The translations under genes and the position numbers were made by a program. Shown here in pieces: positions 16,428-24,589 of a stretch of DNA of 64,000 nucleotides; position 1 is the first letter of the stretch, and each line of letters begins with the position of its first letter. This DNA is from Agrococcus sediminis (lineage in GTDB: Bacteria; Actinomycetota; Actinomycetes; Actinomycetales; Microbacteriaceae): assembly GCF_007923295.1 (NCBI RefSeq), contig NZ_VOIR01000019.1, forward strand, positions 1 to 64,000. The letters are read 5' to 3'. The notes under the pieces were generated by a model. That model saw nothing but the letters and a program-made list of their open reading frames with translations. It was not told the origin of the DNA and did not search any database.

Positions 16428-17344
16428 TGAGCATCGACTCGAACCCGGTCGCCCCGCCGAAGGAGCGCACCCCCGTCCCGCAGCCCCGCATGCGGTTCGG
16501 CAAGTGGATGCGCGAGCTCGGCTGGCGGCACCTCGTCGGCATCGCGGTGGTCATCTTCGCGACCTTCCCGCTCGTCTACGTGCTGAGCGCCTCCCTCAAC
16601 CCCGGCGGCACCCTCACCGGCTCGAACGTGCTGTTCCGCGAGCTGTCGGTGCAGAACTACGTCGACCTCTTCAGCGACCCTCGCCGGCCCTACGGCGCCT
16701 GGTTCGCGAACACCATGATCGTCGGCATCGCGACGTCGATCGGCACGGTGTTCCTCGGTGCGCTCGCCGCCTACGCGTTCAGCCGGATGCGCTTCACCGG
16801 CAGGCGGCCGGGCCTCCTCGCGCTCATCATCGTGCAGATGTTCCCGCAGCTGCTCGCGGTGGTCGCGATCTACCTGCTCATGCGCGGCATCGGCGAGGTG
16901 TTCCCCGCGATCGGCCTCGACTCGCTCATCGGCCTGATCATGGTCTACCTGGGCGGCGCGCTGGGCGTGAACACCTACCTGATGTACGGCTTCTTCAACA
17001 CCGTGCCCGCGTCGATCGACGAGGCGGCGAAGCTCGACGGGGCCGGCCACGCCCGCATCTTCTTCACGATCATCCTGCGGCTCGTGGCGCCCATCCTCGC
17101 CGTCATCGGCCTGCTGTCGTTCATCGGCACGACGAGCGACTTCGTGCTGTCGTCGGTCATCCTCACGAGCCCTGACAAGCTGACGCTCGCGGTGGGCCTG
17201 TTCCGCTACGTCTCGGAGGAGACGAGCACCAACTACCCGGTCTTCGCGGCCGGCGCGGTGCTCGCGGCCATCCCCGTGATGGTGCTCTTCCTCTGGCTGC
17301 AGAAGTACATCGTCAGCGGCCTCACCGCGGGCGCCGTCAAGTAG
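16427..17344 (+). CDS. malG: Maltose-type ABC transporter permease MalG
   Basis: Second permease of the importer, 305 residues with six predicted membrane segments, the first at about 35-55. The EAA motif SIDEAAKLDGAGHARIFFTI is near 198-217. MalG pairs with MalF to form the channel, powered by a shared ATPase encoded elsewhere. The ATG at 16427 overlaps the malF stop. It ends the maltose operon, although the next gene follows on the same strand after 39 bp. Confidence 0.9.
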   Translation: MSIDSNPVAPPKERTPVPQPRMRFGKWMRELGWRHLVGIAVVIFATFPLVYVLSASLNPGGTLTGSNVLFRELSVQNYVDLFSDPRRPYGAWFANTMIVGIATSIGTVFLGALAAYAFSRMRFTGRRPGLLALIIVQMFPQLLAVVAIYLLMRGIGEVFPAIGLDSLIGLIMVYLGGALGVNTYLMYGFFNTVPASIDEAAKLDGAGHARIFFTIILRLVAPILAVIGLLSFIGTTSDFVLSSVILTSPDKLTLAVGLFRYVSEETSTNYPVFAAGAVLAAIPVMVLFLWLQKYIVSGLTAGAVK

Positions 17345-17383
17345 GGCGTGCCGCGGCGCGCCGCGGTGTGGCACGGTAGGGGC

Positions 17384-18916
17384 ATGTCCCAGACGCGTGC
17401 GCCGATCGACCGAGGCCGGTTCTCGAACAAGACGGTCTTCATCATGGCCGCGATCGGCTCCGCCGTCGGGCTCGGCAACATCTGGCGCTTCCCCTACGTG
17501 GCCTACGAGGGCGGCGGCGGAGCGTTCATCCTGCCCTACCTCGTGGCGCTGCTCGTGGCCGGCATCCCGCTGCTCCTGCTCGACTACGCGATCGGCCACT
17601 CGCAGCGCGGCTCGGCGCCGCTGTCGTTCGCGCGGCTGTCGCGGCGGCTCGAGTTCATCGGCTGGTGGCAGGTCGCCATCTGCGTCGTCATCTCGGTCTA
17701 CTACGCGGCGATCCTCGCCTGGTCGGTGCAGTACGTCGGCTTCTCGTTCACGCAGGCGTGGGGCGACGACCCCGAGACCTTCTTCTTCGCCGACTTCCTG
17801 CAGGCCGCCGAGACGGGCGTCACGCTCGACTTCGTGCCGGCCGTGCTCATCCCGATGGTCATCATCTGGGCGGTGGCCATCGCGGTCATGGCGCTCGGCG
17901 TCCAGAAGGGCATCGGCGCGACCGCGGTCATCTTCATCCCGGTGCTGCTGATCGCCTTCGGCGCGCTCGTCGTGCAGGCGCTCACGCTCCCGGGCGCGAT
18001 CGACGGCCTCCAGACCCTCTTCGAGCCCAACTGGGCGGCGCTGCTCGATCCGGCCGTCTGGGCGAGCGCCTTCGGCCAGATCTTCTTCTCGCTCTCGGTC
18101 GGCTTCGGCATCATGATCACCTACGCCTCGTACGTGGGCCGCAAGATCGACATGACGGGCTCCGGCTTCGTCGTCGGCTTCGCCAACTCCGGCTTCGAGC
18201 TGCTCGCCGGCATCGGCGTGTTCGCGGCGCTCGGCTTCCTCGCACAGGCATCGGGCGCGGCGGTCGCCGACGTGGTGGCCGGCGGCATCGGCCTCGCCTT
18301 CATCGCCTTCCCGGCGATCATCTCCGAGGCCCCGTTCGGGGCGCTGCTCGGCGTGCTCTTCTTCGTCTCGCTCGTGCTCGCCGGCTTCACGTCGCTCGTG
18401 AGCATCCTCGAGGTCGTCATCTCGGCCGTGCGCGACAAGCTCGAGATGAGCCGCATCGCCGCGACGCTCGCCGTGACCGTGCCGATGGCGGCCATCAGCA
18501 TCCTGCTCTTCACGACCACGAGCGGCATCCTCGTGCTCGACATCGCCGACTACTTCATCAACCGCTTCGGCATCCTGCTCGTCGCGCTCGTCGCCATGCT
18601 GGCCGTGGCGTGGGCGGTGCGGCGCGTGCCGTGGTTCGCCGACCACATGAGCCGCTACGGCTCGGTGCGCCTCGGCCGCTGGTGGGTCGTGCTCGTCACG
18701 TTCGTCACGCCGGTGCTGCTCGCGATCATGCTCGTGCTCGAGCTCGTGACCGCGATCGGCGAGCCCTACGGCGGGTTCCCGGCGTGGATGCTCGGCGTGT
18801 TCGGGTGGGGAGTCGCGGGCGCCGCGCTCGTGGCCGGCATCCTGCTCTCGATCCCGAAGTGGAAGGCGACGACGCCGCTCGAGGCGCCGGAGCACGACGA
18901 GGAGGTGATCCGATGA
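17384..18916 (+). CDS. metP: Neurotransmitter:sodium symporter family transporter (MetP-like)
   Basis: Sodium-coupled amino acid importer of 510 residues with about 11-12 membrane helices. The N-terminal family signature is IGSAVGLGNIWRFPYVAYEGGGGAF, covering the unwound helix 1 with the sodium and substrate site. The next gene overlaps it by four bases and encodes a tiny membrane protein of the MetS type. In Corynebacterium glutamicum the MetP-MetS pair imports methionine and alanine; the assignment here rests on that pairing and is by family, not proven. The ATG at 17384 follows a weak TAGGGG box. Confidence 0.85.
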   Translation: MSQTRAPIDRGRFSNKTVFIMAAIGSAVGLGNIWRFPYVAYEGGGGAFILPYLVALLVAGIPLLLLDYAIGHSQRGSAPLSFARLSRRLEFIGWWQVAICVVISVYYAAILAWSVQYVGFSFTQAWGDDPETFFFADFLQAAETGVTLDFVPAVLIPMVIIWAVAIAVMALGVQKGIGATAVIFIPVLLIAFGALVVQALTLPGAIDGLQTLFEPNWAALLDPAVWASAFGQIFFSLSVGFGIMITYASYVGRKIDMTGSGFVVGFANSGFELLAGIGVFAALGFLAQASGAAVADVVAGGIGLAFIAFPAIISEAPFGALLGVLFFVSLVLAGFTSLVSILEVVISAVRDKLEMSRIAATLAVTVPMAAISILLFTTTSGILVLDIADYFINRFGILLVALVAMLAVAWAVRRVPWFADHMSRYGSVRLGRWWVVLVTFVTPVLLAIMLVLELVTAIGEPYGGFPAWMLGVFGWGVAGAALVAGILLSIPKWKATTPLEAPEHDEEVIR

Positions 18917-19041
18917 CCGCCGGAGCGATCGTGATGATGGTCGCGGCCATGGTCGTCCTGTGGGGCGGTCTCGCCGCGGCGATCGTGAACATCGTCCGCT
19001 TCCAGGGCGAGGAGCCCGCCGACTCGGGGCGCGACCTCTGA
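18913..19041 (+). CDS. metS: MetS-like small subunit of methionine/alanine importer
   Basis: A 42-residue protein with one membrane helix (about 5-28) in the pattern MTAGAIVMMVAAMVVLWGGL, followed by a short polar tail rich in Glu and Asp. This matches the MetS small-subunit family, which always sits after an NSS transporter. Its ATG overlaps the metP stop (ATGA), so it is translationally coupled and probably made in a fixed ratio. It is easily missed by gene callers because of its size. It probably stabilises or activates MetP in the membrane. Confidence 0.85.
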   Translation: MTAGAIVMMVAAMVVLWGGLAAAIVNIVRFQGEEPADSGRDL

Positions 19042-19046
19042 GCCCG

Positions 19047-19107
19047 GTCGAGCTTCCCCGAACCCCGCGGCTCCGGGCCGAGACCCCGCGGTTTCGGGAA
19101 GCTCGAC
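19047..19107. terminator. Large imperfect hairpin after metS
   Basis: The outer arms gtcgagcttccc and gggaagctcgac pair perfectly. Inner parts (ccgaaccccgcgg against ccgcggtttcgg) pair with small mismatches, giving a stem of more than 20 bp. It could terminate the mal/met transcript. It is bigger than most terminators here and might be a repeated palindromic element. Confidence 0.65.
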
Positions 19108-19115
19108 GCGTGCCC

Positions 19116-19121
19116 TAGCGT
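19116..19121 (+). promoter_or_regulatory. Likely -10 box of the second GH13 gene (TAGCGT)
   Basis: TAGCGT stands 6 nt before the GTG at 19128. Confidence 0.45.
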
Positions 19122-19127
19122 GGTCGG

Positions 19128-21098
19128 GTGCTCCAGCCCCACCACGACGGCTCCGCCCTCCACGTCTCGACCCTGACGCCCTCGCTCGGCGACACGGTGC
19201 GGGTGCGCCTGCGCATCCCGATCGCCCACGACGAGCCGCTCGAGGTGCTCGTGCGGTCGAACCCCGACCGCGAGCCGTTCTTCAACAAGGCCGTGCACAT
19301 CGGGACCGCGGGCGCCTACCACTGGTGGGAGGCCGAGATCCGGGTCGCGAACCCCGTGCACCGCTACCGCTGGCTCGTGCACTGGCAGTCGGGGCAGACC
19401 GACTGGATCAACCAGGAGGGCGTGCACCGCATCGAGACGCGCGACGACGCCGACTTCGCGCTCGTCGCGCACGAGCCGCCGCCGGCGTGGGCGACGGATG
19501 CGGTGCTCTACCAGGTGTTTCCCGACCGGTTCGCGCGCTCGGCGCAGGCCGACGAGCACCCCACGCCCGCGTGGGCGGTCGCGGCGGCCTGGGACGACCC
19601 GGTGGTCGGCTCCGGCCCGGGCGTCTCCGAGCAGCTCTACGGCGGCGACCTGCCGGGCGTCGAGGCGCACCTCGACCACCTCGTCGACCTGGGCGCGACG
19701 GTGCTGTACCTGACCCCCGTCTTCCCGGGCGACTCCAACCACCGGTACAACGCATCCACCTTCGACGTCGTCGACCCGCTGCTCGGCGGCGACGAGGCGC
19801 TCGTCTCGCTCGTCGAGGCGGCCCACGCGCGCGGCCTGAAGGTGATGGGCGACCTCACCAGCAACCACACGGGCGACACCCACGCGTGGTTCCGCGCCGC
19901 CGCGGCGTCGGAGGATGCGCCGGAGCGGGAGTTCTACTACTTCCATGAGGGCGGCACCTACGCCTCGTGGCTCGGCCACGCCTCGCTGCCGAAGCTCAAC
20001 TGGAACAGCCAGGAGCTGCGCGACCGCTTCATCGAGGGCCCCGACTCGGTGGTGGGGCGGTGGCTGCGCCCGCCGTTCTCGCTCGACGGGTGGCGCATCG
20101 ATGTGGCCAACATGACCGGCCGCTACGAGGGCGACGACCTCAACGCCGAGGTGCGCCAGATCATCCGGCGCACGATGCTCGACATCAACCCCGACACCCT
20201 GCTGCTCGGCGAGTCGACGAACGACGCGACCGACGACTTCCAGGGCGACGCGTGGCACGGCGCGATGACCTACGCCAACTTCACGCGGCCCGTGTGGGGC
20301 TGGCTGTCGGTGCCGGGCTCCGCGGCGTTCGGGGGCCTCGGCATGGCGCGCTCGGTGATCCCGTCGTACACCGGCGTCGACCTGCACGCGCAGCACCAGC
20401 GCTTCGTCGCGGGCATCCCGTGGCGCACGCGGCTGCACAACATGAACGCGCTCGACACGCACGACACGCCCCGCTTCGCGACGAACGCGCTCCCCGGTGC
20501 CGTGCCCGTTGCGCTCGGCATGGCGGTGTCGCTGCCGGGCATCCCGGTGGTGTGGGCCGGCGACGAGCTGGGCCTCACCGGCGTCAACGGCGAGGACTCC
20601 CGCACCCCGATGCCCTGGGCGACGCTCGACGAGCACGCCGGCACGATCGCCCTGCACCGCGAGCTGCTCGCGCTGCGCGCCGACCAGCCGGCGCTGCGGG
20701 GCGGGGGGATGCGCTGGGTCCACGTGGGCGAGGAGGTGCTCGTCTGGGTGCGCGAGAGCGCCGAGTCGAGCGTGCTGTGCGTCGCCGCGCGCGGCTTCTA
20801 CGACGTGGTCGTCGAGGAGGGCGTGCTGAGCCTCGAGGGCGAGCCGGCGCCGCTGTTCGGCGACGGCGGAGCGAGCACCTTCGGCTTCGGCGGCCTGCGC
20901 CTCACCGGCTCCGGGCCCTCGTTCGCCGCGTGGTCGCTCCCGGGTGTCGAGGTGCCGCGCACCGACGACGAGGAGGAGCGGGAGCTGCTGGCGCTGCTCG
21001 ACGAGAACGCCTCGCAGGACGCCGCGCTCGCGCACGGCGAGCCGGCCGCGCCGACGCTCACCGCCGCCTGGAGCAAGGACACGCTGCACGAGGACTGA
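19128..21098 (+). CDS. GH13 neopullulanase/maltogenic-amylase-like enzyme
   Basis: Glycoside hydrolase of 656 residues with no signal peptide, so intracellular. Residues 1-130 form a beta-rich N-terminal domain like those of cyclomaltodextrinases. The barrel begins at AVLYQVFPDRFARS. Catalytic residues are the nucleophile Asp in GWRIDVAN near 324, the Glu in LLLGEST near 360 and the Asp in DTHDTPR near 445. A short C-terminal beta domain follows. It probably cuts longer alpha-glucans or dextrins brought in by the transporter. Its ending (acidic, about 40 residues) is not recognised. It has its own likely leaderless promoter. Confidence 0.88.
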   Translation: MLQPHHDGSALHVSTLTPSLGDTVRVRLRIPIAHDEPLEVLVRSNPDREPFFNKAVHIGTAGAYHWWEAEIRVANPVHRYRWLVHWQSGQTDWINQEGVHRIETRDDADFALVAHEPPPAWATDAVLYQVFPDRFARSAQADEHPTPAWAVAAAWDDPVVGSGPGVSEQLYGGDLPGVEAHLDHLVDLGATVLYLTPVFPGDSNHRYNASTFDVVDPLLGGDEALVSLVEAAHARGLKVMGDLTSNHTGDTHAWFRAAAASEDAPEREFYYFHEGGTYASWLGHASLPKLNWNSQELRDRFIEGPDSVVGRWLRPPFSLDGWRIDVANMTGRYEGDDLNAEVRQIIRRTMLDINPDTLLLGESTNDATDDFQGDAWHGAMTYANFTRPVWGWLSVPGSAAFGGLGMARSVIPSYTGVDLHAQHQRFVAGIPWRTRLHNMNALDTHDTPRFATNALPGAVPVALGMAVSLPGIPVVWAGDELGLTGVNGEDSRTPMPWATLDEHAGTIALHRELLALRADQPALRGGGMRWVHVGEEVLVWVRESAESSVLCVAARGFYDVVVEEGVLSLEGEPAPLFGDGGASTFGFGGLRLTGSGPSFAAWSLPGVEVPRTDDEEERELLALLDENASQDAALAHGEPAAPTLTAAWSKDTLHED

Positions 21099-21147
21099 CC
21101 GGCGCCGGCCCCGCCCCGGCAGGTGTCGAGGGGCCCGCGCGCGGTGC

Positions 21148-21153
21148 TATGAT
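21148..21153 (+). promoter_or_regulatory. -10 box for tRNA-Thr/tRNA-Met (TATGAT)
   Basis: A near-perfect TATGAT lies 23 nt before the tRNA. A weak -35 (TGTCGA, 21124-21129) is 18 bp upstream. Confidence 0.7.
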
Positions 21154-21176
21154 TTTCCGGTTGCCTACGAGGCAGC

Positions 21177-21248
<72 letters not shown>

Positions 21249-21286
21249 CGCGTTCGCTTGATGCTTCGTGCTTGGGTGGGCGTCCT

Positions 21287-21360
21287 GGCGGGGTAGCTCA
21301 GTTGGTGAGAGCGCACGACTCATAATCGTGAGGTCGCGGGTTCGAACCCCGCCCTCGCTA
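21287..21360 (+). tRNA. trnM: tRNA-Met (CAT anticodon), elongator type
   Basis: A 74-nt cloverleaf beginning GGCGGGGTAGCTCAGTTGGT. The anticodon loop is CTCATAA with CAT. The T-arm is GCGGGTTCGAACCCCGC and discriminator A is at 21360. It lacks the three G-C pairs of an initiator anticodon stem, so it is an elongator type. A Lys-modified Ile-decoding tRNA (lysidine) is less likely but not fully excluded. Confidence 0.9.
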
Positions 21361-21370
21361 CCGCCAGTCG

Positions 21371-21403
21371 GAAGGGGATCGGGCCATCGGCCCGGTCCCC
21401 TTC
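21371..21403 (+). terminator. Terminator after the tRNA pair
   Basis: The outer arms gaagggga/tccccttc and inner tcgggcc/ggcccgg form a stem of about 15 bp around a 3-nt loop. Confidence 0.8.
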
Positions 21404-21428
21404 GCTGTCCCCGGCGCCGCTCGCTGGC

Positions 21429-21434
21429 TAGCCT
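21429..21434 (+). promoter_or_regulatory. Likely -10 box of the membrane-protein gene (TAGCCT)
   Basis: TAGCCT stands 6 nt before the ATG at 21441. Confidence 0.45.
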
Positions 21435-21440
21435 CGGGGC

Positions 21441-22025
21441 ATGCGCTCGCGCTTCGTGCGACGGTGGATCGCCTGGGTCTCGATCGGCGAGGCCTGCGGC
21501 TTCGCGGTCGCGGCCGCCGCGGGCGTGCTCGCCGAGGCGCTGCGCCTCGGCGACGCCGAGCGGCTGGTGCTGCTCGTCGCCGCGGGCGCGGTCGAGGGCG
21601 CGGCGCTCGCGACCGGCCAGCACGCGGCGATGGAGCGCGACCGGCCGCGACGGGCCGCCTGGGTCGGCGCGACCGCGGCGGCGGCGTCGCTCGCGTGGCT
21701 GCTCGGCATGCTGCCGAGCACGGTGGGGCTGCCGGAGGGGCCGTGGACGGTCGTGCTGCTGGTCGTGGGCGGCGTCGTGCTGCTCGCGACCATCCCGGTC
21801 GCGCAGTGGCTCGTGCTGCGCCGCCCCGGCGCGGGCCGGTGGGTGCCGATCAGCATGGGCGCCTGGCTCGTGGCCATCCTGTGGACCGCGGCGCCGTCGC
21901 CGTTCGTGGACGAGTCGAGCCCGGTGCTGCTCGTGGTCGCGCTCTACGTCGTGGCGGGCGCGCTCATGGCGGTGACGGTCGCGGCGCTCACGGCGCCGCT
22001 CGCCCGCTCGCTCTTCGCGCGCTGA
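21441..22025 (+). CDS. Hypothetical membrane protein
   Basis: I do not recognise a family. The 194-residue product has an Arg-rich start (MRSRFVRRW) and about five to six hydrophobic segments, at roughly 10-30, 42-58, 74-92, 100-122, 136-152 and 160-185. The second segment region carries EGAALATGQHAA. No catalytic motif is visible. Its 3' end overlaps the 3' end of the convergent TetR gene by 38 bp, an arrangement that could allow antisense interference between the two messages. Confidence 0.7.
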   Translation: MRSRFVRRWIAWVSIGEACGFAVAAAAGVLAEALRLGDAERLVLLVAAGAVEGAALATGQHAAMERDRPRRAAWVGATAAAASLAWLLGMLPSTVGLPEGPWTVVLLVVGGVVLLATIPVAQWLVLRRPGAGRWVPISMGAWLVAILWTAAPSPFVDESSPVLLVVALYVVAGALMAVTVAALTAPLARSLFAR

Positions 22026-22647
22026 GCTGCTCCGCGACGCCCCCGGGCGCCGACGGCCCGCTCGCGAGCACCGCGGCGACGGCGGTGCGCAGCACACCGA
22101 GCTGCTCGCGCAGGTGCTCCGTGCCGCCGGTGGCGCGCGCCAGGAGCTGCGCGCCCTCGAGGGTCACGAACACGTGGTCGGCCCACGCCTCCGCATCGAG
22201 GTGCGCCGCTGGGCGTGCGGCCGCCGCCGCGCGCAGCAGCCCGAGCACGACCGCGCGAGAAGCCTGGGCGGCGCGCTGCACGGGCGCGACCGCCGCGGCG
22301 CCCAGCAGCTCGTGCTCGGCGAGCGCCGACGCGGCGAGCGAGCCCGGGCGCGCTGCGGCGCGCTCGAGCTCCGCGAGGAACGCGTCCACGCGCTCCACGG
22401 GATCGTCGACGGATGCGGTGCGGTCGTGGGCGCGCAGCAGCAGGGCGACGAGGTGGTCGGCGTGGCGGTCGAGCAGCGTGCGCGCGAGCTCCCGCTTCGA
22501 CGGGAAGTGGTGGAAGAACGCGCCCTTGCTGGTGCCGGCCGCGCCGATCACCTCGTCGAGCGCGGTGCCGGAGAAGCCGCGGCGCAGCACGAGCCGCTCG
22601 GCGGCGTCGAGGATGCGCTGGCGGTTGGAGGAGCCGTCCCGAGGCAT
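21988..22647 (-). CDS. TetR-family transcriptional regulator
   Basis: A 219-residue repressor-type protein. The N-terminal helix-turn-helix is clear: RQRILDAAERLVLRRGFSGT, then ALDEVIGAAGTSKGAFFHHF at about 25-45. The C-terminal ligand domain is divergent, so the effector is unknown. It is divergent from the homocysteine methyltransferase gene with 77 bp between starts. That gap holds a palindrome (22661-22676) that fits a TetR operator, making this gene and its neighbour the natural targets. Confidence 0.92.
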   Translation of the reverse strand: MPRDGSSNRQRILDAAERLVLRRGFSGTALDEVIGAAGTSKGAFFHHFPSKRELARTLLDRHADHLVALLLRAHDRTASVDDPVERVDAFLAELERAAARPGSLAASALAEHELLGAAAVAPVQRAAQASRAVVLGLLRAAAAARPAAHLDAEAWADHVFVTLEGAQLLARATGGTEHLREQLGVLRTAVAAVLASGPSAPGGVAEQLSARRASGRAAP

Positions 22648-22660
22648 GGACGGACCGTAC

Positions 22661-22676
22661 CAGACCGAGTAGTCTG
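22661..22676. promoter_or_regulatory. Candidate TetR operator palindrome
   Basis: CAGACCGAGTAGTCTG has perfect 5-bp arms CAGAC/GTCTG around six bases. It lies 13 bp upstream of the TetR ATG and 48 bp upstream of the methyltransferase ATG. The assignment is inferred from position and symmetry. Confidence 0.45.
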
Positions 22677-22724
22677 CTACCCGCGGGCGAGCCCGCTCGC
22701 ACCTCTCGACCGAGGAGGCCCCCG

Positions 22725-23729
22725 ATGGCCGAGCTCGCGCCCCGGTCCATGGCTCCCACCATCGCCGCGAAGCCCTCGCACCACCACCACCGCGTGCCCG
22801 TGCGCGCCGGCCTCGCCTGGCCGAGCCCGGCGCATCCGTTCGTCACCGACGGCGGGCTCGAGACCGACCTCATCTACAACCGCGGCGAGCGGCTGCGTGA
22901 GTTCGCCGCCTACCCGCTGCTGCGCACCGAGCGCGGGCGCGCGGTGCTCGACGACTACTACGACGGCTACGCCGCGGTGGCACGGGCCCACGGGGCCGGG
23001 CTCCTGCTCGAGACGCCCACCTGGCGGGCGAGCGCCGACTGGGGCGCGAGGCTCGGCGACGACCGGCGCGCGCTCTACGACGTCAACGTGCTGGCGGTGC
23101 ACCACCTGCTGGCGCTGCGCGAGCGCTACGCCGACATCCGCGACGTGCTCGTCAGCGGCGCGATCGGCCCGCGCGCCGACGCGTACGCCGACATCCCGCC
23201 CGTCGACCCCGACGACGCGCACACGTACCACGAGCCGCAGATCGGCGCCTTCGCCGAGGGCGGCGCGCACCTCGTGACCGGCTTCACGCTCTCCGACCCC
23301 GGCGAGGCGATCGGCATCGCCCGCGCCGCCTTCTTCCACGGGCTGCCGGCGGTCATCGGCTTCACCGTGGAGGAGGACGGCCGGCTCCGCGGCGGCATGC
23401 CGCTGCGCGAGGCGATCGAGCTCGTCGACGCCGAGACCGACACCGTGCACTACATGGTCAACTGCGCGCATCCGCAGCACGTCCTCCGCGGGCTGGGGGA
23501 GGGCGGCGCCTGGCTCGGACGCATCGCGAGCGTGCGGTGCAACGCGTCGACCCGCACCCACGCCGAGCTCGACCGCGCGACCCGCCTCGACGCCGGCGAC
23601 ATCGACGAGCTGCGGCGCGGGCACGACGCGCTCCGCGAGCGCCTGCCCGGCCTGTCGGTGATCGGCGGCTGCTGCGGCACCGACGCGAGCCACGTCGCCG
23701 CCCTCTGGGAGGAGCGCCGCTCTGCCTAG
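22725..23729 (+). CDS. mmuM: Homocysteine S-methyltransferase family protein
   Basis: Zinc-dependent methyltransferase of 334 residues making methionine from homocysteine with a donor such as S-methylmethionine. The zinc Cys pair is in the C-terminal GGCCGTDASH near 310-319, and the third Cys is in YMVNCAHPQH near 240. The start of the barrel reads TDGGLETDLIYNRG. The ATG at 22725 has a GAGGAGG site upstream. The first 30 residues contain an unusual SHHHHR run that precedes the conserved fold. Regulation by the adjacent TetR protein is plausible. The methyl donor is not settled. Confidence 0.88.
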   Translation: MAELAPRSMAPTIAAKPSHHHHRVPVRAGLAWPSPAHPFVTDGGLETDLIYNRGERLREFAAYPLLRTERGRAVLDDYYDGYAAVARAHGAGLLLETPTWRASADWGARLGDDRRALYDVNVLAVHHLLALRERYADIRDVLVSGAIGPRADAYADIPPVDPDDAHTYHEPQIGAFAEGGAHLVTGFTLSDPGEAIGIARAAFFHGLPAVIGFTVEEDGRLRGGMPLREAIELVDAETDTVHYMVNCAHPQHVLRGLGEGGAWLGRIASVRCNASTRTHAELDRATRLDAGDIDELRRGHDALRERLPGLSVIGGCCGTDASHVAALWEERRSA

Positions 23730-23732
23730 ACT
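23727..23732 (+). promoter_or_regulatory. Likely -10 box of the hydratase-like gene (TAGACT)
   Basis: TAGACT stands 6 nt before the GTG at 23739. Its TAG is also the stop codon of the preceding methyltransferase gene. Confidence 0.45.
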
Positions 23733-23738
23733 GGCCGG

Positions 23739-24182
23739 GTGCCAGTGAACCCCGAGATCCAGGGCAGGCAGTATCCGCCCACGGCCCCCTACCTGGTCGG
23801 CCGCGAGAAGGTGCGCGAGTTCGCGCGCGCCGTGCAGGCCGCGCACCCCGAGCACCTCGACGTCGAGGCCGCCCGCGCCGCCGGCCACGCCGACGTCGTC
23901 GCGCCGCCCACGTTCCCGATCGTCATCCAGGAGCTCACCCTGCGGCAGCTGCTCGACGACGACAGCGCCGGCGTCGACTTCACGCGCGTCGTGCACGGTG
24001 ACCAGCGCTTCACCGCGTCGCGGCCGATCGTGGCCGGCGACGAGCTCTCGGCGCAGCTCACCGTCACGAGCGTCAAGTCGCTCGGCGGCAACGACATGGT
24101 GACGAGCGAGAGCGTCATCACGGATGCGCGGGGCCGGCACGTGGTCACGGCCACGTCGACGCTCGTGGTGCGGGGGGAGTGA
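23739..24182 (+). CDS. MaoC-like hot-dog protein, FAS1-type dehydratase N-terminal (HadA-like)
   Basis: A 147-residue single hot-dog domain resembling the non-catalytic HadA/HadC subunits of mycobacterial 3-hydroxyacyl-ACP dehydratase. The segment VAPPTFPIVIQE and the HGDQRFTASRPIVAGDEL block fit the MaoC N-terminal dehydratase family. It overlaps the end of the GTGA start/stop region of the next, catalytic-type hot-dog gene, and the two probably form a heterodimer. The GTG at 23739 is used, with another GTG two codons later possible. The order with murB downstream recurs in actinobacteria. The acyl substrate is unknown. Confidence 0.82.
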   Translation: MPVNPEIQGRQYPPTAPYLVGREKVREFARAVQAAHPEHLDVEAARAAGHADVVAPPTFPIVIQELTLRQLLDDDSAGVDFTRVVHGDQRFTASRPIVAGDELSAQLTVTSVKSLGGNDMVTSESVITDARGRHVVTATSTLVVRGE

Positions 24183-24184
24183 CG

Positions 24185-24589
24185 ATGGAGCAGCTCGAGA
24201 TCGGGCAGGTCGTCGCCGAGCGCGACCTGCACCTCACCCGCGACTCGCTCGTGCGCTACGCGGGCGCCTCCGGCGACTTCAACCCCATCCACTACCGCGA
24301 CGACGTCGCCGCCGCCGTCGGGCTGCCCGGCGTGCTCGCGCACGGGATGCTGACGATGGGCGCGGCGGTGCAGCCGGTCGTCGACTGGGCCGGCCCCGCG
24401 CGCATCCTCGACTACCAGGTGCGCTTCACCCGGCCGGTGGTCGTCGACCCGGAGGCGGGCGCGCAGCTGCACGTCGTCGCCGCGGTCGGCCAGCTCGGCG
24501 AGGGCACGGCGCGCATCGACCTCACGGTGACGGCCGAGGGCCGCACGGTGCTCGGCAAGGCGCAGGTCGTCGTGGCGACGGACCGATGA
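24185..24589 (+). CDS. MaoC-family hydratase (HadB-like)
   Basis: A 134-residue hot-dog hydratase. The hydratase-2 motif ASGDFNPIHYRDDVAAAVGL, with catalytic Asp and His, lies near residues 29-48, followed by PGVLAHGMLTMG. It should add water to, or remove it from, acyl thioesters as partner of the upstream subunit. I prefer the ATG at 24185 because GGGGGGAG is 5 nt upstream; a GTG at 24179 overlapping the previous stop is the alternative. Its stop overlaps the murB ATG by four bases. Confidence 0.85.
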   Translation: MEQLEIGQVVAERDLHLTRDSLVRYAGASGDFNPIHYRDDVAAAVGLPGVLAHGMLTMGAAVQPVVDWAGPARILDYQVRFTRPVVVDPEAGAQLHVVAAVGQLGEGTARIDLTVTAEGRTVLGKAQVVVATDR

